Source: Vibrio aquaticus
Lineage (GTDB): Bacteria; Pseudomonadota; Gammaproteobacteria; Enterobacterales; Vibrionaceae
Direction: 5' to 3'
NCBI RefSeq assembly: GCF_003970385.1
Contig: NZ_RXZH01000002.1
Location: 310,001-374,000, forward strand
DNA: 64,000 bases
Of the stretch, positions 38,215 through 48,112 are shown in pieces. The notes beneath the pieces are model-generated. The model was not told where the DNA came from and did not search any database. It saw only the letters and a program-made list of their open reading frames with translations. Position 1 is the stretch's first letter, and every line of letters begins with the position of its first letter. The position numbers were made by a program, and so were the translations under genes.

Positions 38215-38989
38215 TTGGTGCGTTGCGTTCCGGTTCTTCAAGTGCGCTTTCTTCAACTGCATTTTCTTCAAGTACCTTTTCCCCAACTAAAGTGGCTTGG
38301 CTAGAGGTAAGGATCGGCTCTTTAGGACCAAGAAATTTAGGCTTGGTATGAGTGATGTAAATGTCCAATACCGCTTTAGCTCGGGCAAACACTTCTCTGA
38401 CGCGCACCTTTAACCCTGAGTGACGGGAAGGGCCGGGAACGGCAAAACATCGCGCATTGATGTTGTGAGAATTCGCAATGAAGAGTGCGCGTTCACAGTG
38501 AAATTTCTGAGTGATAATCAGAAAGTTATCGGTATCAAAGATTTCTTTCGCTCGAACAACGGAATCGAGTGTTCGAAACCCGGCATAATCTAAAAATATC
38601 TTTTCTTCCGGCACCTCTGCGTTCAGTAGGTCTCTTTTCATCGTCCAAGGTTCATTGTATGAGCGGTGGGCGTTGTCTCCACTTAACAGAAAGTGCTCCA
38701 CTTTACCTTCATCATAAAGTTCAATCGCAGCCCCCATACGATGGCTATAGTATTCGTTGAGGATCTTGCCTAGGTATTTACTGGTCCCTAATACAACGGC
38801 AACGTCGAAGTTATCGACTTGCTCGATGTTAGTGTAAAGGCGGTCTTGAGCCTGAAACGAAACCCACCGATCAATAACAAACAGTGTGGCAGCCAAAATG
38901 ATGGCAAGAACAGGTAAAGCAACCAATGCTCGCTTCAATAATGTGAAACCTAAAAAGGAGCTTTGTTTGCGGTGAAATAATCTACGCAC
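38204..38989 (-). CDS. sanA: SanA-like DUF218 membrane protein
   Basis: 261 residues. One N-terminal membrane helix (about 22-43) and a DUF218/YdcF-type domain in the periplasm with VVLGTSKYL, LLSGDN, TQKFHCERAL and CFAVPGP. E. coli SanA is linked to vancomycin resistance at high temperature, hence to envelope integrity. The C-terminal tail beyond about residue 225 is longer than in SanA and Glu/Ala rich. Starts one base into the DUF3392 stop on the same strand, so the two are coupled. Confidence 0.82.
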   Translation of the reverse strand: MRRLFHRKQSSFLGFTLLKRALVALPVLAIILAATLFVIDRWVSFQAQDRLYTNIEQVDNFDVAVVLGTSKYLGKILNEYYSHRMGAAIELYDEGKVEHFLLSGDNAHRSYNEPWTMKRDLLNAEVPEEKIFLDYAGFRTLDSVVRAKEIFDTDNFLIITQKFHCERALFIANSHNINARCFAVPGPSRHSGLKVRVREVFARAKAVLDIYITHTKPKFLGPKEPILTSSQATLVGEKVLEENAVEESALEEPERNAPISD

Positions 38990-39309
38990 TAGATTTGTCT
39001 ATTCCTTTGAGCCCATAAACCGATACATACAAAAAACAGAACTACACTAGAAAACATGATGCCAGTTTCAAGAGTTCGCAGTGTCCGAGATAGGTAAGGT
39101 GTTGCTTTTACAATGATTAAGCCGTAACCAAACGCATTAATCAATATGAAAGCAAAGGTTCGGATCACAAAGTTGTAAGGCCTTAACACTTTTCTCAATA
39201 GTGCATTGATTTCACCGCCCGCAACAACAAGAGCACAAGCGATGAGTGCGGTCGATATTTCGTTTAGGTATGGGACGAGATAGCGGCCCAGTAGGTTCAA
39301 GTATTCCAT
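38989..39309 (-). CDS. DUF3392 membrane protein
   Basis: 106 residues with three hydrophobic helices (about 17-35, 47-67, 82-100). The pattern EISTALIACALVVAGGEINALLRKVLRPYNFVIRT is typical of DUF3392, a small gammaproteobacterial inner-membrane family of unknown function. It overlaps sanA by one base, suggesting a shared envelope role. Confidence 0.8.
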   Translation of the reverse strand: MEYLNLLGRYLVPYLNEISTALIACALVVAGGEINALLRKVLRPYNFVIRTFAFILINAFGYGLIIVKATPYLSRTLRTLETGIMFSSVVLFFVCIGLWAQRNRQI

Positions 39310-39373
39310 CGTTTTTCATTCATTATTTCTGCTGAAAAGAGCATACCACAAAGGCTGTTTGGGTGAGGAGCCA

Positions 39374-39405
39374 CAAAAAAAGCCCAACGATTGCTCGTTG
39401 GGCTT
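39374..39405 (-). terminator. maeA terminator
   Basis: On the minus strand AAGCCCAACGA-GCAA-TCGTTGGGCTT followed by seven T residues; a perfect 11-bp stem. Confidence 0.9.
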
Positions 39406-39424
39406 GATGTCTCATTTATATGGC

Positions 39425-41116
39425 TTAGAAGGCTGTACGTTTGTACTTGCGGTAAACCGGCTGCCAGAATGATGCATCAATTGCTTCCTCTAACGCTTCA
39501 TCCGTGATTTCTAGCGCCACACCTTGCTCAATGGCTTTCTTAGCAACAGCAAATGCAATCTTCTTAGAAACAGAGTGAATCGCTTCTAGTGGTGGAAGTA
39601 GTGCACCTTGGCCGTTGATAGCCAGCGGTGAACAAGTTGCTAGCGCTCGGCTTGATTCCATTAGCATTTCGTCAGTTACGCGTTTCGCTTGAACAGCCAG
39701 TACACCTAGACCAATACCAGGGAAGATATAGCTGTTGTTACACTGAGCGATAGGGTAAGTTTTACCATCGTGAACCACTGGGTCAAATGGGCTGCCCGTT
39801 GCAACAAGTGCTTCACCGTTTGTCCAACGAATAATGTCGTTTGGTGTTGCTTCCACGCGGCTTGTTGGGTTTGATAGTGGGAAAACAATCGGACGATCAC
39901 AGTGCTTGTGCATCTCTTTGATCACTTCTTCACTAAACAGACCTGGAGCTCCCGATACACCCACCAAGACAGTCGGCTTGGCGTTACGCATCACATCAAA
40001 CAGTGAGTAGCCGTTACCTTCTGATTCCCACTTGGCCGTATTTTTGTGCTTTTGCACCAAACGTTGCTGGAAGTCTAATAGGTTAGGCATGCCTTCTTGT
40101 AGCAGACCCCAACGGTCAACCATGAAGACTTGTGAGCGCGCTTTCTCGTCAGAAATACCTTCAGATACCATTTGAGCAATGATCGCTTCAGCGATACCAC
40201 AACCTGCAGAACCCGCACCTAAGAAGGTCACACGTTGCTCTGAAAGTTTGCTGCCCGCTGCCTGACATGCCGCAAGCAGTGAACCCACAGTAACGGCTGC
40301 TGTACCTTGAATATCATCGTTAAAACAACATACGCGGTCTTTGTAGCGCTCAAGTAGCGGCATTGCGTTCTTTTGCGCGAAATCTTCGAATTGGATTAGC
40401 GCATCAGGCCAACGGCGCTGAACCGCTTGCATGAACTCTTCTACAAACGCATCGTACTCAGCGCCAGTAATACGAGGATGACGCCAGCCCATGTACATTG
40501 GGTCAGCAAGACGTTGCGGATTGTTTGTACCCACATCAAGTACGATAGGTAGCGTGTAAGCTGGGCTGATACCACCACAAGCGGTGTAAAGAGCAAGCTT
40601 ACCAATTGGAATACCCATACCACCGATACCTTGGTCACCCAGACCAAGAATACGCTCACCATCGGTTACAACGATGACTTTAACGTTGTGGTTTGATGCA
40701 TTGTTAAGAATGTCATCAATGCGGTCACGGTTAGCGTAAGAAACGAATAGGCCACGGCCACGGCGGTAGATGTTAGAGAAGTTTTCACATGCAGCGCCAA
40801 CGGTTGGCGTGTAGATGATCGGCATCATCTCTGAAATGTGGTTTTGAACTAGACGGTAGAAAAGCGTCTCGTTCGTGTCTTGAATGTTGCGTAGGTAAAT
40901 GTGCTTATCCATATCGCTTTCAAAGTTGCGATATTGTTGGTAGGCACGTTCTACTTGTTCCTGAATAGTTTCAGTGTTTTCTGGTAGCAGACCTTCTAGG
41001 TTAAATGAGCTGCGTTCAGAGGCAGTAAAAGCACTGCCTTTATTTAGAAGCGGAGTACTCAGAAGAGCCGGGCCTGCATATTGGATATATAGAGGGCGTT
41101 TATCGTTATTCATCAT
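39425..41116 (-). CDS. maeA: NAD-dependent malic enzyme (oxaloacetate-decarboxylating)
   Basis: 563 residues, close to E. coli MaeA (565). It converts malate to pyruvate and CO2 with NAD. Motifs: [11 protein letters not shown] (near residue 95), [22 protein letters not shown] (site of malate and metal binding), [12 protein letters not shown] with the metal-binding Asp pair, [10 protein letters not shown] (nucleotide fold) and FPLSNPTSR. Single gene with its own terminator; an alternative Met is the next codon. Confidence 0.95.
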   Translation of the reverse strand: MMNNDKRPLYIQYAGPALLSTPLLNKGSAFTASERSSFNLEGLLPENTETIQEQVERAYQQYRNFESDMDKHIYLRNIQDTNETLFYRLVQNHISEMMPIIYTPTVGAACENFSNIYRRGRGLFVSYANRDRIDDILNNASNHNVKVIVVTDGERILGLGDQGIGGMGIPIGKLALYTACGGISPAYTLPIVLDVGTNNPQRLADPMYMGWRHPRITGAEYDAFVEEFMQAVQRRWPDALIQFEDFAQKNAMPLLERYKDRVCCFNDDIQGTAAVTVGSLLAACQAAGSKLSEQRVTFLGAGSAGCGIAEAIIAQMVSEGISDEKARSQVFMVDRWGLLQEGMPNLLDFQQRLVQKHKNTAKWESEGNGYSLFDVMRNAKPTVLVGVSGAPGLFSEEVIKEMHKHCDRPIVFPLSNPTSRVEATPNDIIRWTNGEALVATGSPFDPVVHDGKTYPIAQCNNSYIFPGIGLGVLAVQAKRVTDEMLMESSRALATCSPLAINGQGALLPPLEAIHSVSKKIAFAVAKKAIEQGVALEITDEALEEAIDASFWQPVYRKYKRTAF

Positions 41117-41271
41117 GTGCCTTTAGTAAGGTGTTAGGGTCGACAGACCTTTGGGAACAGGAACATGAAAATGATAGGGATTCGTTGTCGTATTGTAAAC
41201 TGAATATTCCTGCATTCTGGCACACTTTGCGTATATAATTTTGTGCTTTAGCTCAATCAATACAGAAGTCC

Positions 41272-43617
41272 ATGTCTAGTTTGCCAATCGATTCTCTTAA
41301 ACCGCAATTCCTTCGCTTATTGGAGACCTCACATTTGATTGTTGAGGCCGAAACCGGATCGGGAAAATCGACTCGATTGCCGCTTTGGGCGGCAGAGAAA
41401 GGACGCGTGTTAGTGATTGAACCAAGACGAATCGCTTGTACTTCGTTGGCGCAGTTTCTCGCCGAGCAAAAGCAAGAGTCTGTAGGTCAATCGGTCGGGT
41501 ATGCAATCAAGCTTGAAACCTGTTTTGACGAGCGCACGCAGGTTGTGTTTGTCACTCCAGGCGTCGCATTGCGATGGTATGCAGAAAACCAATTAGCGGA
41601 CTTTGAGACGATTATTGTCGACGAATTTCATGAACGCCGTTGGGATACGGACTTGCTCGTTGCTTTGATGAAAGAGACTCAGGCCCATCGCTTGGTTGTG
41701 ACATCAGCGACCATAGAGGGGCAAAAGCTCGCGGAATATATCGGTGCACAGCGTCTTCATGCGGAAGGTCGGAACTTTTCCGTCTCGGTAGGGTGTCGCG
41801 CGCTCGATTCTCGGCAGCTGCCGGACATCCGCAATCTCGACCAGCGAGTAAAGCAAGAAGTGGAATCTCTGCTCGATATTGAGGGCGACATTCTCGTTTT
41901 TCTACCGGGACGAAAAGAGATCACTCAATGTTTATCGGCCTTGTCATCTGTTGATGGTGTAACAACTGTGCCGTTGCATGCCTCGGTGACCGACGAACAA
42001 CGAAACATAGCATTGAACCAACAAGCGTATAAAAAAATCGTTCTAGCGACCAACGTTGCTGAAACCTCATTAACCATCCCCAATATTGCCGCTGTGATTG
42101 ATTCGGGGTTAGAGCGTCGCACAGAGCAACGAAACGGCCGAACCGCATTAAGTTTAAAACACATCTCCAGAGCGAGTGCAAAACAGCGAGCGGGCCGAGC
42201 GGGTCGAGTGATGGAAGGGATCTGTATCCAGCTCTATGGAGAGCACGCTGCATTAGCGGCCGTAACACCACCAGAAATGCATCGAGAGTCACTCACAGAG
42301 GCTATGCTAGCTGCCGCAAGTTGCGGTCGTTCACTGAAGTCATTGGCTTTCCTCGAACCTCTTCCGAGTAAATCCTTAGTGCAAGCAAATGAGATACTTT
42401 CATCCATGGGCGCGGTGGATTCACAAGGCCTAGCGACCGAGCATGGCAAGCGAATTTACCCGCTACCAATTGATGCTTTGTACGCTGATTTAGTGACTCG
42501 TATGCCATCGAAGGCACTTAAAGAAGCGATGGTTGATATGACGGCTGTTTTAGCGACTCCAGCAAACTTGTCTCGACGGTCTAACAGCGAAGAGCAGCAA
42601 GAGAAACTCGCACTCGAAGAGCCTTTGGGCTGCGATGGGCAATTAGCGATTGGGTTGCTGCGAGGCGAGTTGTTTTCAGGCGTGAATGTTGATGCGGATG
42701 TACTCAAAGAGGCTCGGGCATTATCGGCGCAAATGAGGGAAGCGTTCGAACTTCCACAACTTGAAGTGGCATCTCGCTATAGACACAGTGAGTTGGTTAA
42801 AGCCATTGCTGTACTTCATCCTGAACTGATTTTTGTTCGACGTGAAAAACGCAGAGACGCCATGAGTAATGGCAACATGGAAGTCACGTTAGGAAGAGAA
42901 AGTCGCTTTAACGTTAAGAATGAAGCGGCGATTGTATTGGATACACATAGCTTACCGGGGAGAGGCGTGAAACAGACGTTGAATTTGGCGACGTTTACGT
43001 TACCGATTGACCTCAAAGTGCTTGTGGATCTTCCTGTAGGTGAGTGGCAACAAGGGGCTACGATAGAAGAAGACGGCGTACACCAAGTGGAAATGCAGCT
43101 GCTTTACGCTGGAAAAGTGATTGCAAAGCGTTATGAGCAGGCAAAAGGTGCATTAGCGATTGGGCCGATGATCGACGCAGTGAAGTCAGAGAAGGTCATG
43201 CCCGGCTTTGCTAAGTTAAGACATCGTCAAATTGAACATTGGAAAATATACGTCTCGCTTGGGCTAGGTGAAGGGAATGAGAGGGACGGATCGTTAACGT
43301 TTGATTCTTGGTTCCGAGAGCAGTTAGAGCTTCTAGAGCTTGAACACATTGACGAACTAGAGCTTTTTAATGAAGAGGATTTTCCGTTTGAAGGGATCCC
43401 CTATTGGGAGTATGACGACTTTGCCGCTGATTATCCTTTTGAACTGCTGCTGGGCGATCTCAATTTGGATGTTGACTACCACCCGAGTAAAAAGCTGGTG
43501 TACGTGGTCCACCGTGATGGTCTACGTAAAACTTACCCAAAACGTTGGGAGTTACCCAAGTGGCGGGGTTGGCGAATCCAGTACAAGAAAGCGAGTAAAA
43601 TAGTCGACATCAAATAG
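41272..43617 (+). CDS. HrpB-like DEAH-box ATP-dependent helicase
   Basis: 781 residues. Helicase motifs: EAETGSGKSTRL (Walker A, near residue 27), VDEFHERRWD (motif II as DEFH, as in HrpB), TSATIEGQ, FLPGRKEI, ATNVAETSLTIPN and QRAGRAGRVMEG. The C-terminal half matches the HrpB-type extension in length (HrpB is about 810) rather than the much longer HrpA. Substrate is probably RNA; the role of HrpB is unclear in any bacterium. It is the last clearly core gene before the transition region. Confidence 0.85.
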   Translation: MSSLPIDSLKPQFLRLLETSHLIVEAETGSGKSTRLPLWAAEKGRVLVIEPRRIACTSLAQFLAEQKQESVGQSVGYAIKLETCFDERTQVVFVTPGVALRWYAENQLADFETIIVDEFHERRWDTDLLVALMKETQAHRLVVTSATIEGQKLAEYIGAQRLHAEGRNFSVSVGCRALDSRQLPDIRNLDQRVKQEVESLLDIEGDILVFLPGRKEITQCLSALSSVDGVTTVPLHASVTDEQRNIALNQQAYKKIVLATNVAETSLTIPNIAAVIDSGLERRTEQRNGRTALSLKHISRASAKQRAGRAGRVMEGICIQLYGEHAALAAVTPPEMHRESLTEAMLAAASCGRSLKSLAFLEPLPSKSLVQANEILSSMGAVDSQGLATEHGKRIYPLPIDALYADLVTRMPSKALKEAMVDMTAVLATPANLSRRSNSEEQQEKLALEEPLGCDGQLAIGLLRGELFSGVNVDADVLKEARALSAQMREAFELPQLEVASRYRHSELVKAIAVLHPELIFVRREKRRDAMSNGNMEVTLGRESRFNVKNEAAIVLDTHSLPGRGVKQTLNLATFTLPIDLKVLVDLPVGEWQQGATIEEDGVHQVEMQLLYAGKVIAKRYEQAKGALAIGPMIDAVKSEKVMPGFAKLRHRQIEHWKIYVSLGLGEGNERDGSLTFDSWFREQLELLELEHIDELELFNEEDFPFEGIPYWEYDDFAADYPFELLLGDLNLDVDYHPSKKLVYVVHRDGLRKTYPKRWELPKWRGWRIQYKKASKIVDIK

Positions 43618-43816
43618 CATTATTCGGTAGTCAAAATATTAAATGAAAGATACCGATCAGTATGTTGTTGTTCATCATTTGTTACATCCTCGGTTTTTAT
43701 ATAGCGTTTTAAACAGAATTATGGGTATAAAAGACGATTGTTTTATATCCTATTGCTATATAAAACCATATGAAGGATATTGAATACACTGTGTTGCCGA
43801 CATTACGGGGGATGAT

Positions 43817-44194
43817 ATGGAACATCTAGGCAAGACAAGTGTTGTATTCGACTATACCTCTTTTCTCGGAGCTTCTTGCAGCAAGAAATGGACATTCTTG
43901 GAAGCAATGAGTACGTTCGCACCGATTTTCAGCTTAGCTTGGAAAAACACGATCAAAGAGACGATTACAGTTGAAGACCGCTTGTGGGATCAGGCAATGA
44001 AATCATTGTCTGCAAGTCGTAGCGATGAATCAAACATAATAACGCTACTAAAATTGGCCAAGACAGAAGGCGTTAAAGAGCTTAAGTTGGTCATGCCCTA
44101 TGAACTAGAAGTGGAGCAACTTGATAGAGTCCGCGCTAAGTTTGACGCTGAAATAGACACCAATAATCAAGATGAGCTCATTATCAAGTTTTGA
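43817..44194 (+). CDS. Hypothetical protein of unknown family
   Basis: 125 residues, no signal peptide or membrane helix, mixed alpha/beta composition. I do not recognise it. The C-terminal half (GVKELKLVMPYELEVEQLDRVRA) looks like a compact strand-helix domain. GGGGGA precedes the ATG and a clear terminator follows, so it is probably a real single gene. It is at the left margin of the transition to the secretion island and its base composition is more AT-rich than hrpB-like upstream. Confidence 0.6.
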   Translation: MEHLGKTSVVFDYTSFLGASCSKKWTFLEAMSTFAPIFSLAWKNTIKETITVEDRLWDQAMKSLSASRSDESNIITLLKLAKTEGVKELKLVMPYELEVEQLDRVRAKFDAEIDTNNQDELIIKF

Positions 44195-44223
44195 TAGCGT
44201 CATTCAATTTAACCAATTAAATA

Positions 44224-44250
44224 AAAAGATCTCCTCGGAGATCTTTTTTG
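44224..44250 (+). terminator. Terminator of the 43.8-kb gene
   Basis: AAAAGATCTCC / GGAGATCTTTT with a very tight loop, then T residues. Confidence 0.8.
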
Positions 44251-44456
44251 CTATCGGTAGGCCAAAAACTCACTAAGTCTCAGCGAGCTTGATTTAGATT
44301 GCTGATTTATTGTGCATTTATCAGGTCATTTGCTAGCGGTTGATCAAAAATCTTACGATTTCATCCATGAGTTGATGCCGAGTTGCGCTATATTTTTAGT
44401 CATTGTCCTGAATCTGATTTAGGTAACCACGCTGTTAGGGAAATACCGAGGTTAAA

Positions 44457-45110
44457 ATGGAAGTAAAATTTGGTTGGATGCTAGCCCCTCTTGCACTTTT
44501 TGTCTCTTTGCCATCACAGGCAGCAGCAGAGACGAATGACATAAAGTATGACTATGTTTACGCTGATCTGAGTGCAGGTTCTCTCAATGAGAATATAGGC
44601 GTGAACAACAATGTGACTGCACTTTCGATTGGCGGTACATACCTTTGGACAGACCGTGTTCTTGCGACACTCGACTACACTGCGAAATTCATACATCCAA
44701 ACGACACTACGACAGAGCTCTATACCTTGTTGCCAGGTGTTGCTTATCGCTATCCGTTGATGCCTAAGCTCGATATTGTCGCTGGCGTGAAGCTAGGGTA
44801 CTTATGGGCTTCTCAAAGTAATGATGCTACGGACCAAGAGCTCTTCAAAGACAACGAAATGATGTGGGGCGCGAGTGCAGAATTGAAGTATGCATTGAAT
44901 AAGAATTGGGAGTTAGCGGGAAAAAGCGAATTTAACCACAGTGATTTGGTTGAAGAAACCATTTTTAATTTAAGAGCAGACTACCAGTTTAATGCCCGAA
45001 TGAGTGTCGGAGCGTTTTATACCCACCGAGATGGGGATTATCAAACCGCAGAAATCTCCGGCAATGCGACGACAAATGAAGGTGGCATATCTCTTCGTTA
45101 CCTGTTTTGA
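44457..45110 (+). CDS. Outer-membrane beta-barrel protein
   Basis: 217 residues: signal peptide (MEVKFGWMLAPLALFVSLPS, cleavage near QAAA), then strands with alternating glycine/aromatic residues (YVYADLSAGSL, LSIGGTYLW, GVKLGYLW, NLRADYQF, SVGAFYTHRD) and a terminal GGISLRYLF ending in Phe, the outer-membrane targeting signature. Size fits an 8- to 10-strand barrel. Specific function is unknown. GAGGT ribosome site 5 bases before the ATG. Confidence 0.75.
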   Translation: MEVKFGWMLAPLALFVSLPSQAAAETNDIKYDYVYADLSAGSLNENIGVNNNVTALSIGGTYLWTDRVLATLDYTAKFIHPNDTTTELYTLLPGVAYRYPLMPKLDIVAGVKLGYLWASQSNDATDQELFKDNEMMWGASAELKYALNKNWELAGKSEFNHSDLVEETIFNLRADYQFNARMSVGAFYTHRDGDYQTAEISGNATTNEGGISLRYLF

Positions 45111-45370
45111 TACCAACCAGAATAAATACCTGATCATTCTGCTAACTAAAATCGCATACAGATTTTGTAGCTAGGGCAATCAGCTAGCAGTAATATATGT
45201 TTTACTCTAAGCGATTTTTTCTACGCAACTATCTGAACACCAACTTATCATGATTGGTACAAGTTCTTACGATAAAAATAGCCAACGTTTATTAACCCGT
45301 TCTTAACCTCGGTTAATTTATCTTTCCTGCAACTTAGTTTTGACTTTTAAGTTTGCGGGAAAGGGCACCA

Positions 45371-45882
45371 ATGACATTTCGATATCCACTAATCACTTTG
45401 ATGATGAGAGGCCTACTTTTAGGAGTGACCGGCTGTGCTGAGACAAGTGATGCAAATTTTGCGACTCAGGCCACTAACAACCGAACCCAATCGATTGAAT
45501 TGCTGATTTAGAAGTATCAGCAACCCGAGTTACCTAATTTTAAGGTTAACGTTCAGCAAACAAATCAGCTTACTGGCCTGGTTAACATTATGGAATTTGA
45601 GCAGTACCTAGCGACAGCACCGGCGCAACCACTACGGCTTCTCAAAAAGACATCGCCGCAATAGAGGCAAGCCTACAAAGCAAAGACCTTTTAACTCCAA
45701 ATATTATGCATGTTTGGCTTGAGATTGGTGTGAATCAACAACTGCTTGAGATTGAGCAGCCCCGCTTAGCTATTCTTGAAAACAATGAAATCTTGGTGCA
45801 AGAGCGCTACCAAGTGGATCTTGGCACGCTTGAAGCCTTAGAGAACACGAAGACTAGCACGCATCTACGCGAGCGACGGTAG
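45371..45882 (+). pseudogene. Decayed lipoprotein gene
   Basis: The reading frame from ATG 45371 opens with a lipoprotein signal (LLLGVTGCAE, a lipobox-like Cys) but meets TAG at 45509. The same frame continues openly to 45662, and from about 45613 a second frame reads on as a plausible protein (QKDIAAIEASLQSKDLL..., then QQLLEIEQPRLAILENNE) to a stop at 45880. So one nonsense and one frameshift break a gene of about 170 codons. The family is not recognised. Sequencing error could explain either lesion. Confidence 0.6.
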
Positions 45883-46207
45883 CTCGATACCGAGAGAACC
45901 ATGACTAAAGCAAGAGCGCATTAAGAGTACTAGCCGGAGAATGGAACTCAATAATGTAGAACCTCGGAAAATTACTTTTATTATTGAGAGCCTAATCCAA
46001 TGAGACAGAATGAAACGACAATTCAACCAGATATAACCCGCCTTGCCGACAAATTTGTCTTTCAGCGTAACGCAGCACGCGCGATTGCAGACGACGAAAA
46101 GACAATAGCAGAGTGACAAGAAAGGTATGGGCATTGAACGAAAAACCCTATTGCTAAGTCTGGTTGCTCGAGAGGTGTTATAAATTCGCTTAAGCTTAAG
46201 AATAGTG
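45883..46207. other. Transition stretch without recognisable gene
   Basis: Between the decayed lipoprotein gene and the strong terminator. Only short frames are present (for example ATG 45999 to TGA near 46115, 38 codons, no recognised similarity). It may be the remains of further core genes. Confidence 0.45.
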
Positions 46208-46243
46208 AAAGCCTGCAATCGACGCTGATTGCAGGCTTTTTTT
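46208..46243 (+). terminator. Strong terminator at the left edge of the secretion island
   Basis: AAAGCCTGCAATC / GATTGCAGGCTTT, a perfect 13-bp stem with a 6-base loop and a seven-T run. Base composition shifts to AT-rich right after it. Confidence 0.9.
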
Positions 46244-46405
46244 ATTATGCCGCATTATACGTCAGTAGCTCAGGTGCTTTTTTTATAAAATTATACAAAA
46301 GGGGGGAGAGCTAAAGCTTATGTATGAACTTAGATGTGCTCCAATTTTGAAATGACACATAGATAGAAAAACAGGTCTATAAGTAAACAAAGTCAATTTC
46401 CATTG

Positions 46406-46434
46406 TTTACATACAGTATATATGACTGTATAGT
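46406..46434 (+). promoter_or_regulatory. Promoter and palindrome before the needle operon
   Basis: TTTACA (46406-46411) and TATAGT (46429-46434) are spaced by exactly 17 bp. The spacer contains the inverted repeat TACAGT / ACTGTA around a 7-base centre (46412-46430). It lies 36 bases before the sctF start, with GAGGAAA as ribosome site. A regulator such as a VtrB-like ToxR-family protein could bind here; that is inference. Confidence 0.6.
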
Positions 46435-46469
46435 AAGAATTCATCTACGATAATATTGAGGAAATAGAT

Positions 46470-46742
46470 ATGTCATTAACTACAGGTGAGTTGGATCATC
46501 ATCTTGGTTCAGCCGTACAGAAAGCAGACGACGCAGTAGAGACGTTTCTGGAAGATCATACTGGTACTATTAATGCTTCTGGTGTTTTTGTACCAGACCC
46601 TACAGGTACGCTGATTCTTTCTACATCAGACTCATTAGAATTACAGCACTTGATGGGTGAGCAAAATATCGCAGCCCAAACATCAACAAGTACGATTAAA
46701 TCCGTCAAAGATGCAATCATGTCTTCGGCAAGAAATATTTAA
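46470..46742 (+). CDS. sctF: Type III secretion needle protein (SctF)
   Basis: 90 residues. The C-terminal half reads LELQHLMGEQNIAAQTSTST then IKSVKDAIMSS, the helix pattern of polymerising needle subunits (leucine-rich, then STIKSVKD, as in YscF/EscF). The N part is polar. It would build the extracellular needle. Assigned as needle rather than rod because the other small candidate at 57,182 sits directly before sctJ, the usual rod position. The export-gate gene sctR follows 15 bases later. Confidence 0.72.
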   Translation: MSLTTGELDHHLGSAVQKADDAVETFLEDHTGTINASGVFVPDPTGTLILSTSDSLELQHLMGEQNIAAQTSTSTIKSVKDAIMSSARNI

Positions 46743-46757
46743 CCTGAGAGTTTTTCT

Positions 46758-47438
46758 TTGATAACCCTATTAAGCCCTGACAACCCATATGCCGGTGTTA
46801 ACTTAGTAACGCTACTCGTTATAGTGTTATTATCGACAGCATTCTTTATTTGCTTTTCGGGGTTTATAAAATACAGTATAGTTTTAAATATTATAAAAAA
46901 CGCTATAGGAACTCAGCAGATCCCGCCAGGTATGGTCGTTAACCTACTTGCGGGACTGATGGCACTAAATAGTATTTGGCCTGAAGTCCAACTTGGGTTG
47001 GAAAGAATTGAACCGTATTTTAATGCGGAAATGTCTAACGAGGAGAAAGAAGAATCTAAAGAAATATTAAAGGATTCAAATAAACTAGCACTGTTCTCAA
47101 TAGTAACTCGTGCAGAAGAGTTTTTTCCAGAGTTATTTGAAAAATCAGAAATCAAGGCGAAAAAGCTACTTGAAATTGTAGATTTACCTTTGCAATTTAA
47201 TCCAGAAGACAAAATATTTAAATATTTTATAGGGAGTTTAATATATGACCTATATAAAGGTTTTGAATTAGGGCTGAAACTTTATATAATTTTTGTAAGT
47301 ATTGACTTCCTGGTGGCTGTAATACTAAGTGGTGTTGGTATGACGATGTTATCACCAACAGTAGTATCAACTCCGTTAAAATTGTCGGTATTTTATTTCT
47401 CTGATAGTTGGACGGTTTTATTTACCGTGATGCAATGA
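46758..47438 (+). CDS. sctR: Type III export gate protein SctR
   Basis: 226 residues, TTG start with GAGAG upstream. Family hallmarks: FIKYSIVLNIIKNAIGTQQIPPGMV near residues 38-62 (SctR/FliP conserved block) and GVGMTMLSPTVVSTPLKL then SVFYFSDSWTVL at the C terminus. Four hydrophobic segments. SctR forms the core helical export gate with SctS and SctT. A small charged middle segment (EEKEESKE) fits the cytoplasmic or periplasmic loop. It overlaps sctT by 4 bases. Confidence 0.92.
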   Translation: MITLLSPDNPYAGVNLVTLLVIVLLSTAFFICFSGFIKYSIVLNIIKNAIGTQQIPPGMVVNLLAGLMALNSIWPEVQLGLERIEPYFNAEMSNEEKEESKEILKDSNKLALFSIVTRAEEFFPELFEKSEIKAKKLLEIVDLPLQFNPEDKIFKYFIGSLIYDLYKGFELGLKLYIIFVSIDFLVAVILSGVGMTMLSPTVVSTPLKLSVFYFSDSWTVLFTVMQ

Positions 47439-48112
47439 TGATAGATAGGGTACTCTTCCCTGATTGGATATTGTTTTCAGGAATTTTTTTATTCCTAAAG
47501 TTGTTTAACCCTACAAGGTTATATTTAAATAACATATCGTCATTAGCTATTTCAGCTGTAATAGCTATGTTTTGGACGAGTGGCGGGCTTGCTCCAACAG
47601 TAGACTTTACATGGGTGATCACGGTAGCAATTTTTGCAATATTTTCATCAGTACCATATTTCTTAGTAGGGATGCTAGGAGGAATCATACAGCAGTTACT
47701 TCTGTTAAATGAACAATCAGTACAAGATAAAAGATTTATTGAGGAAACAGATTCGATAGCACAAATGAGCTCTCTTGTTTTCTTAATGATTGCACTTGAT
47801 AGCGGAGCAATATTTGAACCTTTAGTTTTGATTATAGAACAAAGTTATGAAGTTAATATAGCACCTGGTTTTGAAGAATTATATTCATTCATAATTGACT
47901 GCTTGTCAATTATATTGATGTTATCAGGTAAATATATAATAATCATGTTAATGGTAAGTTTTTCATTCGCACTAATTGACATCTATTTTAAGAAAGCTTC
48001 ATTTTCGATGTTTGTCACATCCGATATAAAAGCTATTGCAGTAATTATCGCACTAAATGCATGGCTATTTAGTGATGTTAATTATGTATATGAAAGGTTG
48101 ATAGGTAAATGA
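47435..48112 (+). CDS. sctT: Type III export gate protein SctT
   Basis: 225 residues from the ATG that overlaps the sctR stop in ATGA. Six or so membrane helices; GGLAPTVDFTWV, PYFLVGMLGGIIQQL, QDKRFIEETDSIAQMSSLVFLM and FALIDIYFKK match the SctT/FliR pattern. It caps the SctR5S4T1 export gate at the inner membrane. It is slightly shorter than typical SctT (about 255). A 4-base ATGA overlap joins it to the next gene. Confidence 0.88.
   Translation: MMIDRVLFPDWILFSGIFLFLKLFNPTRLYLNNISSLAISAVIAMFWTSGGLAPTVDFTWVITVAIFAIFSSVPYFLVGMLGGIIQQLLLLNEQSVQDKRFIEETDSIAQMSSLVFLMIALDSGAIFEPLVLIIEQSYEVNIAPGFEELYSFIIDCLSIILMLSGKYIIIMLMVSFSFALIDIYFKKASFSMFVTSDIKAIAVIIALNAWLFSDVNYVYERLIGK

Noticed and set aside
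45303..45316. 14-bp palindrome TTAACCTCGGTTAA as an operator
   Set aside because: It stands before a decayed gene with no clear promoter and occurs alone; evidence too thin.
45865..46218. 117-codon minus-strand frame over the decayed region
   Set aside because: Cys/Leu/Ser-rich random composition and no ribosome site; it runs across the terminator at 46,208 and the pseudogene end.
46250..46469. Search for an attachment site or tRNA at the island edge
   Set aside because: No tRNA gene, integrase or direct repeat was found; the island end may have been reached by recombination or the other end lies outside the window.
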